Source: UBA4479 sp963974935
GTDB taxonomy: Bacteria; Pseudomonadota; Alphaproteobacteria; Rhodospirillales; Casp-alpha2
DNA length: 64,000 nt
Reading direction: 5' to 3'
Assembly (NCBI GenBank): GCA_963974935.1
Contig: CAXBEV010000005.1
Span: forward strand, 62,001-126,000
Shown: positions 32,650-41,396 of the stretch, in pieces
Position numbering within the stretch: position 1 is the stretch's first letter
Layout of the letters: the number at the start of each line of letters is the position of its first letter
Translations under genes and position numbers: made by a program
The notes under the pieces: model-generated
What the model was told of the DNA's origin: nothing
Database searches by the model: none
What the model saw: only the letters and a program-made list of their open reading frames with translations

Positions 32650-32794
32650 AAGAGTGTTAGTCTTAATGTAATAAGGAGGACTGTTTTGGGATGAGATATT
32701 ACGCGCGGCGCGTGCATAGTGCGCCGGTGGGTGCTCGTCCTGACGCATTACCTCCTAGTTTCGTGACACACTGACACCCTCGGGAGGACCTTTC
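32650..32794 (+). promoter_or_regulatory. Leader of the AOR operon with competing Shine-Dalgarno pairings
   Basis: Two strong ribosome sites, AAGGAGG (32673-32679) and GGGAGG (32782-32787, for aorA), flank a single CCTCC (32751-32755) that can pair with either one. A GGCGC/GCGCC hairpin (near 32708-32724) sits between. The layout would allow a translational switch. No known riboswitch consensus was recognised; molybdenum- or tungsten-cofactor sensing is only a guess from the downstream genes. Confidence 0.4.
32691..32774 (+). CDS. Short upstream ORF (27 codons) in the AOR leader
   Basis: The frame begins MRYYARRVHSAPVG and ends PPSFVTH. It is preceded by AAGGAGG ten bases upstream, a better ribosome site than most genes here have, and stops 20 bases before aorA. 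Its codons cover the CCTCC segment that could mask the aorA ribosome site, so translating it would affect access to aorA. I do not recognise the peptide. It may be a leader peptide or chance. Confidence 0.4.
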   Translation: MRYYARRVHSAPVGARPDALPPSFVTH

Positions 32795-33271
32795 ATGCAA
32801 AAATCACTCAATATCGATCCAGATAAATGTACCGGCTGCCTGCAGTGCGAATTGGCGTGTTCGTACGATAACGAAGACGTTTTTAATCCGGCGAAATCGC
32901 GGATCAAGGTTTTCTCGTTCCACGATAAAGGCCGCTTTGTCCCCTACACCTGCACCCAGTGCGACGAAGCCTGGTGCATGCATGCATGCCCGGTCGATGC
33001 GATTACGCTTGATAAGGCGACCGGTGCTAAAATCGTTCATGATAACCTGTGCGTCGGTTGCAAAGTCTGCACCATTGCCTGCCCGTTCGGCACAGTGAAC
33101 TACAACGCAGATACCGGCAAAGTGATCAAATGCGATCTTTGTGAAGGTGAGCCGGAGTGCGCCAAGGCGTGCCCGACCGACGCCATCACCTATGTCGATG
33201 CAAATTGGACCGGGCTCGATAAAATGCGCGCTTGGGCAGAAAAAACAGACGCTGGTCAGGCGTCGGCTTAA
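32795..33271 (+). CDS. Ferredoxin-like electron-transfer subunit of aldehyde oxidoreductase (AorA-type)
   Basis: A 158-residue polyferredoxin with four cysteine groups: CTGCLQCELAC, CTQCDEAWCMHACP, CVGCKVCTIACP and CDLCEGEPECAKACP. These are enough for four [4Fe-4S] clusters, the HycB/DmsB-like pattern. It begins the AOR operon, 13 bases ahead of the catalytic subunit. In the three-subunit aldehyde oxidoreductases of the Aromatoleum type this small subunit carries electrons from the tungsten subunit to the FAD subunit. A GGGAGG site precedes the ATG. Confidence 0.93.
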   Translation: MQKSLNIDPDKCTGCLQCELACSYDNEDVFNPAKSRIKVFSFHDKGRFVPYTCTQCDEAWCMHACPVDAITLDKATGAKIVHDNLCVGCKVCTIACPFGTVNYNADTGKVIKCDLCEGEPECAKACPTDAITYVDANWTGLDKMRAWAEKTDAGQASA

Positions 33272-33284
33272 GGGAGAACAGAAA

Positions 33285-35132
33285 ATGTCTTGGGCAAAAA
33301 AAGTCCTCCGCGTCAATTTGACAGCGGGGACGTGTAAAGACGAACCACTGAATATGGAATGGGCCAACAACTATCTTGGTCAGCGCGGCTTGGCGACGAA
33401 GTACTTTGTCGAAGAAGTCGACCCGAAGGTCGATCCGCTCAGCCCTGACAACAAGATGATCATGGCGACCGGTCCGTTGACCGGCACCAGTGCATCGACC
33501 GCTGGACGCTATTCGGTGATCACCAAAGGTGCGTTGACCGGTGCGATTGCATGCTCGAACTCGGGCGGGTTCTTTGGCAACGAAATGAAGAACGCCGGCT
33601 ACGACATGATCATCTTCGAAGGCAAGTCGAAGACGCCGGTGTATCTGATGCTTGATAACGGTCACGCTGAACTGATTGATGCGTCCGACATGTGGGGCAC
33701 CAGCGTTTGGGATACCGAAGACGCGATCAAGAAAAAACACGGCGACCCGCAGATTCGCGTGGCCTCCATCGGCATCGCCGGTGAGAAGGGCGTGAAGTAC
33801 GCTTGCGTCGTCAATGACTATCATCGTGCCGCCGGGCGTTCCGGTGTCGGCACCGTGATGGGGTCGAAAAACCTCAAGGCTGTTGCCATTCGCGGCACTT
33901 TGGGGGTCTCGGTCAAAGACCCGAAGCGCTTCTTTGAAGCCGCCGCCGCAGGCAAGGCGGTTTTGGCCGGCAACGCCGTGACAGGTGAAGGTCTGCCGGC
34001 GTTCGGCACCCAAGTGTTGATGAACGTGATTAACGAAACTGGGGCCTTGCCGACTCACAATCACCGCGACGTCCAGTTCACCGGCGCACATTCGATTTCC
34101 GCCGAGGCGATGGCGGAGCCGCGTGAGTCCGACGGCAAGCCGAACCTGGTCCGCAATGCGGCGTGTTTCGGGTGCACCATCGCTTGTGGGCGTATTTCGA
34201 CGATCGACCGCACCCACTACACGGTCGCCGAACGGCCGCAGTATCAGATCGCATCCGGTGGCTTGGAATACGAGGCCGCTTGGGCACTCGGCGCTGCGAC
34301 TGGTGTGGATGATCTTGATGCGCTGACGTTCGCCAACTTCATATGCAACGAACAAGGCATCGACCCGATTTCGTTCGGTGCCACTGTCGGTGCGGCGATG
34401 GAGATGTATGAAGACGGCATCCTCACCGACAAAGAAACCGATGGGATTGAGCTTAAGTTCGGCAACGCCAAGGCGCTGACGGACTTGGCTGAGTTGACCG
34501 GCAAGGGCGAAGGCTTCGGTGCCGAGATCGGTCTGGGCTCGAAACTGTTATGTGAAAAATACGGCCATGCTGAGCTGTCGATGTCGGTCAAAGGTCAGGA
34601 ATTTCCGGCTTATGATTCACGCGGTATCCAGGGCATGGGGCTGAGTTATGCCACGTCGAACCGGGGCGCGTGTCACCTGCGGGGCTACACCGTTGCGTCC
34701 GAAGTGTTGGGCATTCCGGAAAAAACAGATCCATTGGTTTCTGAAGGTAAGGCCGGTTTGGTCAAAGCGTTCCAAGACGCCACGGCTGTATTTGACAGTG
34801 CCGGTATCTGCGTCTTCACCTCGTTCGCGTGGTCCCTCGAAGACGTTGCGCCGCAGATTGATTCTTCATGCGAAGGTGAGTGGTCGGTGGACCGGCTGCT
34901 TGAAGTCGGCGAGCGGATTTGGAATCTGGAGCGGAACTTCAACAACGCAGCAGGCTTCACGGCGAAGGACGACAATCTCCCGGCACGTCTATTGAAGGAT
35001 GCCGCAAAGACCGGACCAGCCGAAGGTCTGACCAACCATCTTGAAGCCATGCTGCCGGAGTACTATCAACTCCGCGGCTGGACGGCAGAAGGTGTTCCGA
35101 CCAACGAAACGCTAAACCGCCTCGGCCTCTAG
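33285..35132 (+). CDS. Tungsten-type aldehyde:ferredoxin oxidoreductase, catalytic subunit (AorB-type)
   Basis: A 615-residue AOR-family protein oxidising aldehydes to carboxylic acids at a bis-pyranopterin tungsten (or molybdenum) centre. The start at MSWAKKVLRVNLTAGTCKDE has an AGGGAGA site; an upstream in-frame extension into aorA is not credible. Family motifs are MATGPLTGTSASTAGRYSV, HRAAGRSGVGTVMGSKNLKA and a cluster-type CFGCTIACGR. It lies between the Fe-S subunit and the FAD subunit, with a MoaD-like gene downstream. Substrates could include aromatic or aliphatic aldehydes. Metal identity is inferred from the family. Confidence 0.93.
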   Translation: MSWAKKVLRVNLTAGTCKDEPLNMEWANNYLGQRGLATKYFVEEVDPKVDPLSPDNKMIMATGPLTGTSASTAGRYSVITKGALTGAIACSNSGGFFGNEMKNAGYDMIIFEGKSKTPVYLMLDNGHAELIDASDMWGTSVWDTEDAIKKKHGDPQIRVASIGIAGEKGVKYACVVNDYHRAAGRSGVGTVMGSKNLKAVAIRGTLGVSVKDPKRFFEAAAAGKAVLAGNAVTGEGLPAFGTQVLMNVINETGALPTHNHRDVQFTGAHSISAEAMAEPRESDGKPNLVRNAACFGCTIACGRISTIDRTHYTVAERPQYQIASGGLEYEAAWALGAATGVDDLDALTFANFICNEQGIDPISFGATVGAAMEMYEDGILTDKETDGIELKFGNAKALTDLAELTGKGEGFGAEIGLGSKLLCEKYGHAELSMSVKGQEFPAYDSRGIQGMGLSYATSNRGACHLRGYTVASEVLGIPEKTDPLVSEGKAGLVKAFQDATAVFDSAGICVFTSFAWSLEDVAPQIDSSCEGEWSVDRLLEVGERIWNLERNFNNAAGFTAKDDNLPARLLKDAAKTGPAEGLTNHLEAMLPEYYQLRGWTAEGVPTNETLNRLGL

Positions 35133-35152
35133 AAGACCACAATGTGCGACGG

Positions 35153-35172
35153 GGGAGGGTGATTGCCCTCCC
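35153..35172 (+). other. Stem-loop between aorB and aorC
   Basis: GGGAGGG and CCCTCCC arms with a six-base loop lie in the 72-base gap. No T-run follows, so it is unlikely to terminate. It may stabilise the upstream message and set subunit ratios. Confidence 0.55.
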
Positions 35173-35204
35173 TTAGCCGCTCGTATTTTTGACGGAGAGA
35201 GACC

Positions 35205-36455
35205 ATGACGTATGTCATCATCGGTGCCGGCCCGGCCGGCGTGACCGCAGCGGATACCTTGCGCAAGGCGGATCCCGACGCCGACGTGGTGATGATCGGC
35301 TCTGAGCCCGAGCCGCCGTATTCACGTATGGCGATTCCTTACGTTTTAACCGGCATCATCGAAGAAGCCGGCACGTATCTGCGTAAAGATGCCGACCACT
35401 ACGACAACCAAGCCATTCAATATCGCCAAGGCGTGGTGAAAAGCGTCGATCCGAAGGCACACACGATCACCCTCGAAGACGGCACGACGCAGTCTTACGC
35501 GAAGCTTCTGATTGCCACCGGTGCAAGCCCGGTGCGTCCGCCAATTGACGGTCTTGATCTGCCGGGCGTGCATCACTGCTGGACTCTCGAAGACTGCCGC
35601 AATATTGCCAAGCTTGCCGAGAAGGGCGCGGATGTGGTGCTGATGGGCGCCGGTTTTATCGGCTGCATCATCATGGAAGCGTTGGCCGAGCGGGGCGTAA
35701 ACCTGACGGTCGTCGAAGCCCAGGATCGAATGGTGCCGCGGATGATGAACGAGACTGCGGGTAATATGGTCAAAGCCTGGTGCGAGACGAAAAACATTCA
35801 CGTTCATACCGGCACTAAGGTTACCAAGCTCGAAGCCAACAACGACGCGGAAGATACGCTTGCCGTTGATCTTGATAACGGTACGAAAATACCTGCCCAC
35901 TTGGTTGTGGTCGCGACCGGCGTTAAGTCGAACATCGGCTTCTTGGAAGGTTCGGGCATTAAAATGGACCAGGGTATCTTGGTCGATGAATTTATGTGCA
36001 CCAACGTTGACGATATTTATGCTGCGGGTGATTGTGCGCAGGGGCTGGACTTTTCGACCGGCGATTGGGCGGTGCATGCGGTGCAGCCGACGTCGGTCGA
36101 TCATGGCCGCATCGCCGGCCTCAACATGGCCGGCAAACCGGCGCCGTATAAAGGCAGCTTGAACATGAACGTGCTTGATACCGTCGGCTTGATCTCGGCC
36201 AGCTTCGGGGCATGGGACGGCATCAAAGGCGGCGATCATGCCGAAGCCGTTGATGCGGAAAACTTTCGCTACATGCGTCTTGAATTCAACGGCGACAAAA
36301 TCGTCGGTGCGTTGTCGCTGGGGCGGACCGATCACATCGGTGTGCTGCGCGGCTTGATTCAGACCGAAGTGCAGTTGGGTGCCTGGAAAGACAAGTTGAT
36401 GGCCGATCCGCACTTAATTGCGGATGCATACGTCGCATGTACGCAGGAAGCTTAA
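35205..36455 (+). CDS. FAD/NAD(P)-dependent oxidoreductase subunit of the AOR complex (AorC-type)
   Basis: A 416-residue pyridine-nucleotide-disulfide-oxidoreductase-like flavoprotein. The FAD motif is YVIIGAGPAGVTAADTLRK, the NAD motif VVLMGAGFIGCIIMEALAER, and the second FAD motif DDIYAAGDCAQGLD. There is no redox-active Cys pair, as in the NADH-linked ferredoxin-reductase-like members. In AOR complexes of this type it passes electrons from the polyferredoxin to NAD+. It is third in the operon with a good GGAGAG site. Confidence 0.9.
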   Translation: MTYVIIGAGPAGVTAADTLRKADPDADVVMIGSEPEPPYSRMAIPYVLTGIIEEAGTYLRKDADHYDNQAIQYRQGVVKSVDPKAHTITLEDGTTQSYAKLLIATGASPVRPPIDGLDLPGVHHCWTLEDCRNIAKLAEKGADVVLMGAGFIGCIIMEALAERGVNLTVVEAQDRMVPRMMNETAGNMVKAWCETKNIHVHTGTKVTKLEANNDAEDTLAVDLDNGTKIPAHLVVVATGVKSNIGFLEGSGIKMDQGILVDEFMCTNVDDIYAAGDCAQGLDFSTGDWAVHAVQPTSVDHGRIAGLNMAGKPAPYKGSLNMNVLDTVGLISASFGAWDGIKGGDHAEAVDAENFRYMRLEFNGDKIVGALSLGRTDHIGVLRGLIQTEVQLGAWKDKLMADPHLIADAYVACTQEA

Positions 36456-36488
36456 GGCATACGTCCCAATTTATCTGACGGGATTGAA

Positions 36489-36740
36489 ATGAAAATCCGT
36501 GTAAAATTGTATGCCTCGCTGGCCGAGTATTTGCCGGCCGGGGCGAAAAAGAACGAGGCAGACCTTGAGGTCAGCGACAAGGTGAGTCCGACTCAGGTCA
36601 TCCTGCGATTGGGCTTGCCGGAAAAAATGTGCCACATGGTCCTGATTAACGGCGTTTATGTCGCGCCTGACGAGCGCGGCACGACGCTGCTTGAGGCGGA
36701 CGACCACTTGGCGATCTGGCCGCCCGTTGCCGGCGGATGA
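36489..36740 (+). CDS. MoaD/ThiS-family sulfur carrier (AorD-type)
   Basis: An 83-residue ubiquitin-fold protein (MKIRVKLYASLAEYLPAG) ending in the PVAGG diglycine tail that is adenylated and thiocarboxylated to deliver sulfur to molybdopterin. Its place inside an AOR operon suggests it serves pterin-cofactor synthesis for the tungsten subunit rather than thiamine synthesis. AOR operons in archaea and Aromatoleum carry a comparable gene. The partner activating enzyme is not in the window. Confidence 0.88.
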   Translation: MKIRVKLYASLAEYLPAGAKKNEADLEVSDKVSPTQVILRLGLPEKMCHMVLINGVYVAPDERGTTLLEADDHLAIWPPVAGG

Positions 36741-36746
36741 TGGTTT

Positions 36747-37046
36747 ATGTCCGGCGCTGATGTCGTCATCGAAAAAGATATGGGCATCACCCATGCAGAA
36801 TTCTTGCGACTTTTGCCGCGCGCGTTAGGTGGCGCCGAGTTTCAGGTCATCGGCACGACGATCATCTTTAAAGATCAAAACGAACGGACGTTGACGATCC
36901 AACTTGGCCCCGAGAGTGAGCGCCGTATTGCCTTGATGCGGATCCCCAGGACGATGGTCAATTTGAAGTTTCAAGGTTATGACGCGCCTGCGCTTGAGGT
37001 CTTTTTGACGCATTTTGATCACTCATATCAACGCGGCGGCGGTTGA
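36747..37046 (+). CDS. Small hypothetical protein of the AOR operon
   Basis: A 99-residue soluble protein (GITHAEFLRLLPRALGG, RTLTIQLGPESERRIALMRI, HFDHSYQRGGG) that I do not recognise. It begins six bases after the MoaD stop, in the same frame, and its TGA overlaps the next ATG by one base, so it is embedded in the operon. The run of beta-strand-like segments and lack of cysteines suggest neither a redox subunit nor a membrane protein. An AOR maturation or cofactor-handling role is possible, but only by context. Confidence 0.75.
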   Translation: MSGADVVIEKDMGITHAEFLRLLPRALGGAEFQVIGTTIIFKDQNERTLTIQLGPESERRIALMRIPRTMVNLKFQGYDAPALEVFLTHFDHSYQRGGG

Positions 37047-37891
37047 TGGGCGCACCACCACTCGCTCCCGAAACTCGGCGCGCTATTTATCGCGGTGCGC
37101 AGGTGACTGCAGGGGCGGCGGCGTTGTCCGATATTCTTAAGCATGCGGCTCATATGATCGCGAACGGTTTCTTCGATCTTGATCCTTTGCGGGCGCACAC
37201 AACATTGCCGCTGGATGACTATCGAACCCGCGTCGTTGCTTTGCGACAAGGCTTTGCTCGCGATAGTGCGGTGCGGTCTCTGGTGGAAAAATTGATCGCC
37301 GAATGGGGTGCTGACCCTGGGGATGCGTACTTGGATACGCTAAAGCTGCGCATCGCTCCGCCGGGCGGAACAGGTATGCCTTATCCCTTGGCGCCGTTGA
37401 AAGCACACCGTGATACTTGGGGCTCCAACATCATGCAGCAAATCAATGTGTGGGCGCCGATCATGCCATTGGCGTTGGGGAGAACATTGGCGCTCTGGCC
37501 GGATCAATTTGATCAACCGGTTGAAAACGATAGCGCCGATTGGGATTTAAATGACCTTCGACGCCGTCGTGCTGACGGTACGTTGGATGCGTATCCTTTG
37601 ATACCGACGGCGATCCATGCGCCATCGCTCGGCAGCGCTAAGCGTGTGATGCCAGACGTCGGCGATGCTGTTATATTTTCAGGGGCACATCTGCATGCGA
37701 GCGTACCGAACCATAGCGCATTAGCGCGCTTGAATGTCGAATTACGCATTGTTTTTCTAGCAGATCGAAACGCCGGAGAAGGCGCGCCCAATGTTGATGG
37801 GCGTGCGCCATGCACACCGTTGCAATGGTTTGCGTCGCTCGATGGACAGCGCTCGCTCGAAGACGCAGCGCCACCGCTGGCCTTAACGTGA
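37046..37891 (+). CDS. Phytanoyl-CoA-dioxygenase-like / Fe(II)-2-oxoglutarate oxygenase-fold protein
   Basis: A 281-residue protein with a plausible 2-His-1-carboxylate iron facial triad: HRDTWGSN gives His-x-Asp, and FSGAHLHASVPN supplies the distal His, followed by an Arg in NVELRIVFL for the co-substrate. The cupin-like core fits the phytanoyl-CoA dioxygenase family. The ATG overlaps the previous stop (TGATG). As last gene of the AOR operon it might generate or modify an aldehyde substrate, but it could equally act on something unrelated. It runs convergently into der. Confidence 0.65.
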   Translation: MGAPPLAPETRRAIYRGAQVTAGAAALSDILKHAAHMIANGFFDLDPLRAHTTLPLDDYRTRVVALRQGFARDSAVRSLVEKLIAEWGADPGDAYLDTLKLRIAPPGGTGMPYPLAPLKAHRDTWGSNIMQQINVWAPIMPLALGRTLALWPDQFDQPVENDSADWDLNDLRRRRADGTLDAYPLIPTAIHAPSLGSAKRVMPDVGDAVIFSGAHLHASVPNHSALARLNVELRIVFLADRNAGEGAPNVDGRAPCTPLQWFASLDGQRSLEDAAPPLALT

Positions 37892-37909
37892 AACAAAGAC
37901 GGACGGTAT

Positions 37910-39310
37910 TTAGTCTTTGCTGAACGGATTTTTACCCGATCGCGTTAAAATACGGATTGGAATGCCCTCGAGGCCAAAGCTGTCGCGCAGGCCGTTGGTG
38001 AGGTAACGCAAATAACTTTCCGGCAGCTTTGTTGCCGTCGATGAAAATAGAATAAAGGTCGGCGGGCGGGATTTTGCCTGGGTGGCATATCGCACCGACA
38101 GTCGTTTGCCGTGCGAACCCATGGGCGGCGGATGGCCTTCGAGCATTTCCTTGAGCCAGCGGTTGAGCGCGCCGGTCGGCACCCGCGCGTTCCAAAGGTC
38201 AAAGATTTTCACGACCGTCGGCAGGAGCTTATCGACGCCCCGTCCGGTCAATGCCGACAACGTCACGACCGGGACGCCGCGAATTTGCTGCAACGATGTC
38301 TGTAGGCGATCACGAATCTGTGCCAGCGCGGTTTCCCGATCTTTCACAGAATCCCATTTGTTGACGCAGATCACCAGCGCCCGGCCTTCTTCGACGACTT
38401 TGCGTGCAATGGTTAGGTCCTGGCGTTCAAGTGGCTGATCCGCATCCAACACCAGGATTACCACTTGGGCATACTGGATGGCGCGGAAAGTGTCGTTGAC
38501 CGATAAGTGCTCAAGCTTTTCATAGACCCGTGCTTGCTTGCGAAGCCCAGCGGTGTCGACCAGACGGAACTGCCGCCCGCCCCACTCCCAAGGCGTCGAA
38601 ATGGCATCTCGGGTGATCCCGGCCTCGGGCCCGGTCAGCATGCGGTCCTCGCCGAGCAGCCGGTTGACTAAGGTCGATTTGCCCGCGTTCGGGCGACCTA
38701 CGATGGCAAGCTGTACCGGACGTGCGGCGATGATCTCATCATCCGACTCTTCACCGGAGTCGATAAAAATGTCGTCTTCATCGTCGATGCCAGCCGCTGC
38801 GATCCGATCAAGACCGGCTTGGTAGTGAGGGGCCAGCGCGTCATAAAGGTCGCTCAGACCCTCACCGTGTTCGGCTGAGATGCCGATCGGCTCACCTAAG
38901 CCCAGGCGATAGGCGTCCAAGCGGCCGCTCTCGCCCTGGCTGCCCTCGCATTTGTTGACGCTCAAGATTACCGGCGTCGAGCGGGTGCGTAGCCAGCGTG
39001 CGAACAACTCGTCGGTCGGCGTTACGCCGACGCGACCATCGATCATGAAAAGCACCGCGTCCGCGTCGTCGACCGCGTGTTCGGTTTGCGCGCGCATGCG
39101 GGCTTCTAGGGAACCAGGTGCCGCGTCTTCGAGGCCTGCGGTGTCGAAGACGCGGAATTCCAGCTCGGCCAGCACGCCTTCACCTTCGCGGCGGTCGCGG
39201 GTGACGCCGGGGGTGTCATCGACAATCGCCAGACGTTTACCGACGAGTCGATTGAACAGCGTCGATTTGCCCACGTTTGGGCGACCGACGATTGCGAGCG
39301 TAAAGGTCAT
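37910..39310 (-). CDS. der: Ribosome-assembly GTPase Der (EngA)
   Basis: A 466-residue protein with two tandem Era-type GTPase domains (P-loops GRPNVGKSTL at residue about 8 and GRPNAGKSTL at about 209; DTPG and DTAG switch II motifs; NKCE and NKWD specificity motifs) and a C-terminal KH-like domain. It is essential for 50S subunit maturation. It follows yfgM-like and bamB in the order common across proteobacteria, separated from bamB by 54 bases. Confidence 0.97.
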   Translation of the reverse strand: MTFTLAIVGRPNVGKSTLFNRLVGKRLAIVDDTPGVTRDRREGEGVLAELEFRVFDTAGLEDAAPGSLEARMRAQTEHAVDDADAVLFMIDGRVGVTPTDELFARWLRTRSTPVILSVNKCEGSQGESGRLDAYRLGLGEPIGISAEHGEGLSDLYDALAPHYQAGLDRIAAAGIDDEDDIFIDSGEESDDEIIAARPVQLAIVGRPNAGKSTLVNRLLGEDRMLTGPEAGITRDAISTPWEWGGRQFRLVDTAGLRKQARVYEKLEHLSVNDTFRAIQYAQVVILVLDADQPLERQDLTIARKVVEEGRALVICVNKWDSVKDRETALAQIRDRLQTSLQQIRGVPVVTLSALTGRGVDKLLPTVVKIFDLWNARVPTGALNRWLKEMLEGHPPPMGSHGKRLSVRYATQAKSRPPTFILFSSTATKLPESYLRYLTNGLRDSFGLEGIPIRILTRSGKNPFSKD

Positions 39311-39364
39311 ATTCGTTGTTCCAGGGCGCCGTTTTGGCGCTATCAGCCAAGTTACTGGCGAGAT

Positions 39365-40717
39365 TTATCGGTAGGCTACGAGCTCTGCATCGTTGGCCAG
39401 GAAAAATACGGTATCGGCGGCGACAATCGGTGCGACCGAGACGCCGTCGGGCATTTCAACAGCGCCTAGAATACGCCCGTTGTAGGGCGACACCGCAAAG
39501 GCATCACCGTTTGAGCCGGCGACGATCAATCGGTCGCCAGCCAAAACCGGGCCCGACCATGTGATCGGATCTTCACGGTCTTCCGGGTCTTGGAAGCGCG
39601 GTAGACCGCGCACCCAACGTACTGAGCCGTCTTCCCGCGATACGCTAATAAGTTCATTTTCGTTGGTGATCGTAAAGATGAAGTTGCCGGCGACCCAAGG
39701 GCTTTCGGCACCCCCGATTTCGCGTGCCCAGACACGGCGTCCGGTGCGCAGATCAATCGCCGCCATGACACCGGCGTGGCTGATGGCGATCACCCGACCC
39801 CGATCAATGATCGGGCGACCACGGATGTGCGCGAGCGAGGCGACGGCATCGGTCCTGCGGATCGATGCCAAGTTCTCTTGCCAAATTACGCGTCCAGTAT
39901 CGACGCGGAGCGCGAACAATTCACCCGATGTGTAGGGGACAACCACGATCCCCGCATCTTCCGCCGGACTGGCACCGCCCAAAAGCGACGCGGTTTCCTG
40001 AGCGCCTGCGTGCGTCCACAGCGTTTTGCCGTCGCGGGTATCCAGTGCAATCAAGTTGTTGTCGACGGTGACCACAAACAAGCGACCGCCGCGCACGGTC
40101 GGCGGTACACGCATTGGGATGCCGATCCGCTCCGACCATAAAATTTCACCGCTTTTGGCGTCGAGCGCGAACACCACGCCGAAGCCCGTGGCGACAAACA
40201 CACGGCCCCGTTCATAGGCGAGACCGCCACCGATATGGCCTTCGTCGTCGTTATCGGGCGTCAGGTCTTTGTCCCAGACTTTATCACCATCTTGCACGGT
40301 GTAAGCGCTGACTTCGGAGTCCGTATCCATCGCAAAGACCATGCCGTCGGCGACAATCGGCGTGCTGTTGAAGCGTACGTCGTCACCTGCGCCGGCGCCG
40401 ATATCGCGGCTCCATACTTCTTGAATGTCAGTGTTGATCGCGATGTGGTGCATCGCGTGATTTGCATAGCCACCGGCCATGGGCCATTCCGGATTGCTGG
40501 TGGGCGCGGGCAGCAAGACGTCTTCGCTACCCGGCGCCACATCAGCACTCAGACTGCGTTCGTTGGCTAGAACGGCGATACGCTCACCCGGCAGCAGTTT
40601 TTCTTTTTGACCGAAAGGGTCAAAATCGCTGAGCTCGCACGCGGAGAGGCTGAGCGCCGCCAACAGCAGCGTACCAATCACAAAAAAACGGGAAAGGGGA
40701 GAGCGGTCCAAAGACAT
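39365..40717 (-). CDS. bamB: Outer-membrane assembly lipoprotein BamB
   Basis: A 450-residue lipoprotein. The start at MSLDRSPLSRFFVIG leads to a signal with lipobox LSLSACELSD; the longer frame upstream is spurious. The rest is an eight-bladed PQQ-type beta-propeller with repeated W-x-x-x-G blade motifs (VYAL-like strands such as VVFALDAKSGEILW and LIALDTRDGKTLW). BamB is the BamA-binding lipoprotein of the beta-barrel assembly machine. It is 13 bases after the yfgM-like gene and upstream of der. Confidence 0.92.
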   Translation of the reverse strand: MSLDRSPLSRFFVIGTLLLAALSLSACELSDFDPFGQKEKLLPGERIAVLANERSLSADVAPGSEDVLLPAPTSNPEWPMAGGYANHAMHHIAINTDIQEVWSRDIGAGAGDDVRFNSTPIVADGMVFAMDTDSEVSAYTVQDGDKVWDKDLTPDNDDEGHIGGGLAYERGRVFVATGFGVVFALDAKSGEILWSERIGIPMRVPPTVRGGRLFVVTVDNNLIALDTRDGKTLWTHAGAQETASLLGGASPAEDAGIVVVPYTSGELFALRVDTGRVIWQENLASIRRTDAVASLAHIRGRPIIDRGRVIAISHAGVMAAIDLRTGRRVWAREIGGAESPWVAGNFIFTITNENELISVSREDGSVRWVRGLPRFQDPEDREDPITWSGPVLAGDRLIVAGSNGDAFAVSPYNGRILGAVEMPDGVSVAPIVAADTVFFLANDAELVAYR

Positions 40718-40730
40718 TACCGGTGTAACC

Positions 40731-41396
40731 TCATCGGGCAAGCGCCTGCAGCAGTTCCTGAGCTCTAGAGCGTACGCCGCCGGGCGCGCGCCCGTCCAGT
40801 GCGTTGGCTTGCAGGAATTCGCGGGCCATTTCGGTATCGCTGAGTTCAAGCGCGGCAGCCGCCGAGACTTCTCGTGCAGCGTGGCGCCATGTGGCGGTTT
40901 CGTCACGGAAGGGGGCAAGCGAGTCCAGCACCGCTTGTGCGTTGCCGGGGTCGGCTTCCAAGGTTTGCACGGCGCCTAAGATGGTGGCGAGTTCACGGAA
41001 CGTCTTGGGGGCACTGGTATCTGCCGCCACAGTTCCATAGAGCTCGACCGCCGCTGCAGTGTCGCCGTTTTCAGCATGCAGGCCGGCTTTGCGCATTTTC
41101 GCCAGCATCGCGACGCCGCCGGGGGCATCGCTTTCAAGCTTTGACAATATATCGATGGCCGCCGCGTTGTCGCCGTTTTGCGCCAACGTCGCTGCCCCCA
41201 ACAGAGTGTCGGTCGCATCTTGCTTGCGACTCGCGTCATAGGCCTGCCAGCCTTGATAGCCGGCGACCGTGATCACCACAGCTACAACCATACCGACGAC
41301 GTACTTACCGTACACCGCCCACATTTTTTTCATTTGTTCCTGACGCAGCTCGTCTTCGATTTCCTGCATCAATGGATCGTGTGTCGGCTCGGCCAC
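40731..41396 (-). CDS. YfgM-like tetratricopeptide membrane protein
   Basis: A 221-residue protein with a cytoplasmic N-terminus, one membrane helix (residues about 29-48, VVGMVVAVVITVAGYQGWQA) and a periplasmic TPR-like alpha-helical part. This is the layout of YfgM, an ancillary factor at the SecYEG translocon that works with periplasmic chaperones. Gene order yfgM-bamB-der supports the assignment. Alanine-rich repeats make exact TPR boundaries hard to place. Confidence 0.85.
   Translation of the reverse strand: MAEPTHDPLMQEIEDELRQEQMKKMWAVYGKYVVGMVVAVVITVAGYQGWQAYDASRKQDATDTLLGAATLAQNGDNAAAIDILSKLESDAPGGVAMLAKMRKAGLHAENGDTAAAVELYGTVAADTSAPKTFRELATILGAVQTLEADPGNAQAVLDSLAPFRDETATWRHAAREVSAAAALELSDTEMAREFLQANALDGRAPGGVRSRAQELLQALAR

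Noticed and set aside
32513..32650. SAM-II riboswitch upstream of the P-loop/metA operon
   Set aside because: A short GCTGATTT matches part of the consensus, but the A-rich pseudoknot strand and second stem are missing.
33141..33284. 48-codon N-terminal extension of the AOR catalytic subunit
   Set aside because: It overlaps the Fe-S subunit gene, is Arg/Pro-rich and lies before the normal family start, which has its own ribosome site.
40718..40918. 67-codon extension of BamB
   Set aside because: The extension would destroy the signal peptide and overlaps the yfgM-like gene.
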